In this document: in pieces, positions 34,861-36,747 of the stretch
Layout of the letters: every line of letters begins with the position of its first letter
Position numbering within the stretch: position 1 is the stretch's first letter
DNA from: Bradyrhizobium hereditatis
GTDB taxonomy: Bacteria; Pseudomonadota; Alphaproteobacteria; Rhizobiales; Xanthobacteraceae
Length of the DNA stretch: 36,747 nucleotides
Assembly: GCF_020329435.1 (NCBI RefSeq)
Contig: NZ_JAGKJK010000032.1
Location: forward strand, 1-36,747
Reading direction: 5' to 3'
The notes under the pieces: model-generated
The model's input: only the letters and a program-made list of their open reading frames with translations
Database searches by the model: none
What the model was told of the DNA's origin: nothing
Translations under genes and position numbers: made by a program

Positions 34861-35447
34861 GTCCAGCGCGAGCGGAGGAAACCCGATGTTTGTGGGTACA
34901 GAAGACGCTCAGAGAGTGTTCGGCCTTAAACACATGATTGATCGGTGGCTTTCCTCGACTCACTAAGGTCCGGCCTTGCCGATGCCATTAGGGTCATTGT
35001 TATGCAAACACGCCATCGACGAGCCGCCGAATGGTAATCGAACGCATTCTGGCAACTCTTTCGACAAGCACGCACTGCTGATCGTTCGGGTCGCGTGCAG
35101 CCTCGATCTTTATTGCCGTTGAATAGTGAAACTAATCGCCGGATCGTGTAGCGAGCGCGTTTCTCAGAAAATGACCTTGCTACCATCAGTCTTTACACTG
35201 CCGAGTGCGACCGCATCTCATGTTCGGTCAAGTTTTGAAGCGCCGCCGCAGAACGGCGAGATCGGTGGTCAAGAATAAAGGAAAAAGAAGACGAGTCCGC
35301 CGACCATTTTTGGTAGGGAGCGGAAGATCGCTCTCGCCTTATATACTCGTTAGAGCTCCGCATCCTCAGCGGAGCTCATTTCCTCGCGATGAGCGAAGTT
35401 CCGGATCATTCTAAGCAGCGTCTACGGCTGCGAGGCGAAGTGTTGCA
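34861..35447. other. 587 bp without a supported gene
   Basis: Several short frames look non-coding. It contains a perfect hairpin at 35353-35377 and lies upstream of a broken ABC transporter binding-protein gene, so it may hold that operon's old promoter and leader. Confidence 0.4.
35353..35377. repeat. Hairpin, 9-bp perfect stem, 7-base loop
   Basis: GAGCTCCGC, loop ATCCTCA, GCGGAGCTC. No T-run follows, so it is not a classical terminator on either strand; it could be part of a leader RNA or an old terminator. Confidence 0.45.
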
Positions 35448-36413
35448 TTGAAGCTGCTCGATCACTGCGTAATTCGGATTGCATTCGATTGGCCGCAGAA
35501 TGGCATTGGCATTTGCCTTATCGACGGGCGTGTCCACCCACGGTTTCAGTGGATCGTCACAACTTCAAATGAGACCCACATCCATTTCGGTATCCCGAAG
35601 TTCTCGCTACTCGTAACATCGTGCTACTCGTTTCCGAGCTTTCCACAACCGGAAAGCAGCCTGCTCGACTCCATGCGCAAAGGCGGTGAGGTGAAGGTGG
35701 CGTTCGGCTTGGCGCCACCTTTGGTGGTTGTCTCGCCGAGCGGAGAGTTGAAGGGATATACCGTCGACATCGTCAAGCTCTCGGTCAGAAGAAAGGGTGC
35801 GCCAGCTGTCACGCCGGTGCTCACGGCGTGGGATGCCCAGCTTCCGTTGTTGCTGGCCCACCGGGGCGACCTCGTAGCTTCCGGCCTGCAGATCACCGAA
35901 AACTGCTGCGAGGTGGCGGTGTTTTCCACTTTCGCTGTTCCGGCGGGCTATATGTCCCATCCGGAAACCTGGAGCATTTGACCGGTTATGCGCAGGTTGC
36001 ACAAAATCCCGAAATCGGTCTGGCTGTGGTTACAGGGTCCTCCCAAGAGGCGTATGCGCTGGCGCCGGGGATCAACACCGAGCAACTCGTGCGCGTCCCT
36101 GATATTCAGGCGGGCGTTGCAACGAACTCTGGCGGACGGGGCGAACGCGTTTGCACTTGCTCAATTCACCATCCCCATTCCGGAGCAGAGAGATCTCGAA
36201 ATGGTCGTCGACCAAGAAGGGCCAGCGATTGGGTACGGCGTGGTATTCCGGAAGGAAGACGTGCGTTTGCGCGACGAATTCAACAAACAGCTCGACGCAT
36301 TGCGCAGCAATGGTACTATGTGGGAGTTGGACGCGATGAAGTACAAGGTCCCTAAGTGGGATGTCGTCTCCAGCATGCACAGGGCCAGTGACCTTGTGCC
36401 GGAATGCGAATAA
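35448..36413 (+). pseudogene. Amino-acid ABC transporter substrate-binding protein, frameshifted
   Basis: A family 3 periplasmic binding protein in pieces. The first frame holds MRKGGEVKVAFGLAPPLVVV, GELKGYTVDIVKLSV, AWDAQLPLLLAHRGDLVASG and LQITENCCEVAVFS, then stops at 35981. From about 35945 the sense moves to another frame (GGLYVPSGNLEHLTGYAQVA, IGLAVVTGSSQEAYALAPGI). Near 36110 it returns to the first (FALAQFTIPIPEQRDLEMVV, AIGYGVVFRKEDVRLRDEFN) and ends at TAA 36411-36413. The two indels compensate each other. The N-terminus before about 35640 lacks a clear signal peptide and may be replaced. The permease starts 10 bases after the stop. Confidence 0.8.
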
Positions 36414-36423
36414 GGCGCAACCC

Positions 36424-36747
36424 GTGGAAGCGATATTGGAGTACCGGCTTGTACTCGCACAGGGCGCGTGGGTCACCATCTGGATCTCGCTGTCCATCAT
36501 TCCCGGTGCGGCACTCGGCGCGGTCATCTTTGGCGCGATGAGATTATCCGAGGCGCCCGCAGTACGAATTCCCTCGATTGTCTTGATCGAGCTTATTCGC
36601 GGGCCCTCGGCATTGGTTTTGCTGTTCTGGGTTTTTTATGCGCTACCGTTGATACCGGGAATGCCGCGCTTCAGCCCCGTTGCGGCGGCGATCCTCGTGC
36701 TGACGCTCGATGGAGCCGTTTACGGCGCGGAGATCGTCCGCGCTGGC
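36424..36747 (+). CDS. Polar amino-acid ABC transporter permease, N-terminal part
   Basis: GTG 36424 opens a frame that runs off the window end (108 codons). It encodes an inner-membrane permease of the HisM/GlnP class: the N-terminal EAILEYRLVLAQGAWVTIWI is followed by a transmembrane helix (SLSIIPGAALGAVIFGAM), a second one (LIRGPSALVLLFWVFYALPL) and a third, ending at the start of the cytoplasmic coupling loop (DGAVYGAEIVRAG). This loop contacts the ATPase. The frame is undamaged, unlike the binding-protein gene before it. Confidence 0.88.
   Translation, partial: MEAILEYRLVLAQGAWVTIWISLSIIPGAALGAVIFGAMRLSEAPAVRIPSIVLIELIRGPSALVLLFWVFYALPLIPGMPRFSPVAAAILVLTLDGAVYGAEIVRAG

Noticed and set aside
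1..36747. Idea that the window is a circular element because ABC transporter genes lie at both ends
   Set aside because: The ends do not overlap: the permease is cut in its coupling loop and the ATPase begins near its Walker B motif, so joining them would lose parts of both genes.
1..36747. CRISPR array, tRNA, rRNA or nod box
   Set aside because: No regularly spaced repeats, no tRNA-like arms and no convincing nod-box sequence were seen by eye on either strand.

Overview
The window looks like an accessory region of a Bradyrhizobium-type alphaproteobacterium, probably part of a symbiosis or genomic island. This is judged from the rhizobial flavour of the insertion sequences (IS481, IS3, IS256, IS66, IS4/IS50 group, IS1182, IS5, IS110/IS1111, IS630), the number of decayed genes and the mix of metabolic genes. 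The genus is inferred; no rRNA, tRNA or housekeeping marker was seen.

Layout. 1-290 is the end of a polar amino-acid ABC transporter ATPase. 455-1432 is a decayed IS481 transposase. 2324-6868 is a same-strand metabolic group: a thiamine-diphosphate enzyme, an N-acyl-D-amino-acid deacylase-like amidohydrolase, a small ORF split by an in-frame TGA, and a short-chain dehydrogenase. 7345-14914 is a nest of insertions: an IS3 remnant is interrupted by an IS256, which is interrupted by an intact IS66 (8-bp target duplication) and by an IS1182. The IS66 is interrupted by an intact IS4 (9-bp target duplication), and about 0.7 kb of the IS1182/IS256 junction appears inverted.

15672-21747 holds an alpha-oxoamine synthase, an unknown ORF, about 1.9 kb without a recognisable gene but with a near-perfect sigma-54 promoter sequence, and a two-domain CaiB/BaiF CoA transferase. 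22331-26888 is a second nest: IS5 interrupted by an IS110/IS1111 element that carries further transposase remnants, including an IS630 transposase with its first catalytic Asp changed to Asn. 27113-27517 is an XRE regulator, followed by an IS630 element inserted exactly at the stop codon of an enoyl-CoA hydratase gene. 29639-31662 is a graveyard of IS66, serine-recombinase and other fragments.

32145-34550 holds a divergent pair: a crotonyl-CoA carboxylase/reductase homologue and a second enoyl-CoA hydratase that is a close paralogue of the first. The right end holds a frameshifted amino-acid-binding protein and the start of its permease.

Working idea. The CoA transferase, two crotonases, the reductive carboxylase and the oxoamine synthase are all acyl-CoA enzymes. 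They could activate, hydrate or isomerise, reductively carboxylate and finally condense an acyl chain with an amino acid. A 15-bp motif (ACATCTAWRRTRAGA) occurs upstream of the first crotonase and twice in the promoter region shared by the reductase and the second crotonase, which suggests joint regulation. This pathway is inference; each family assignment rests on motifs visible in the sequence.
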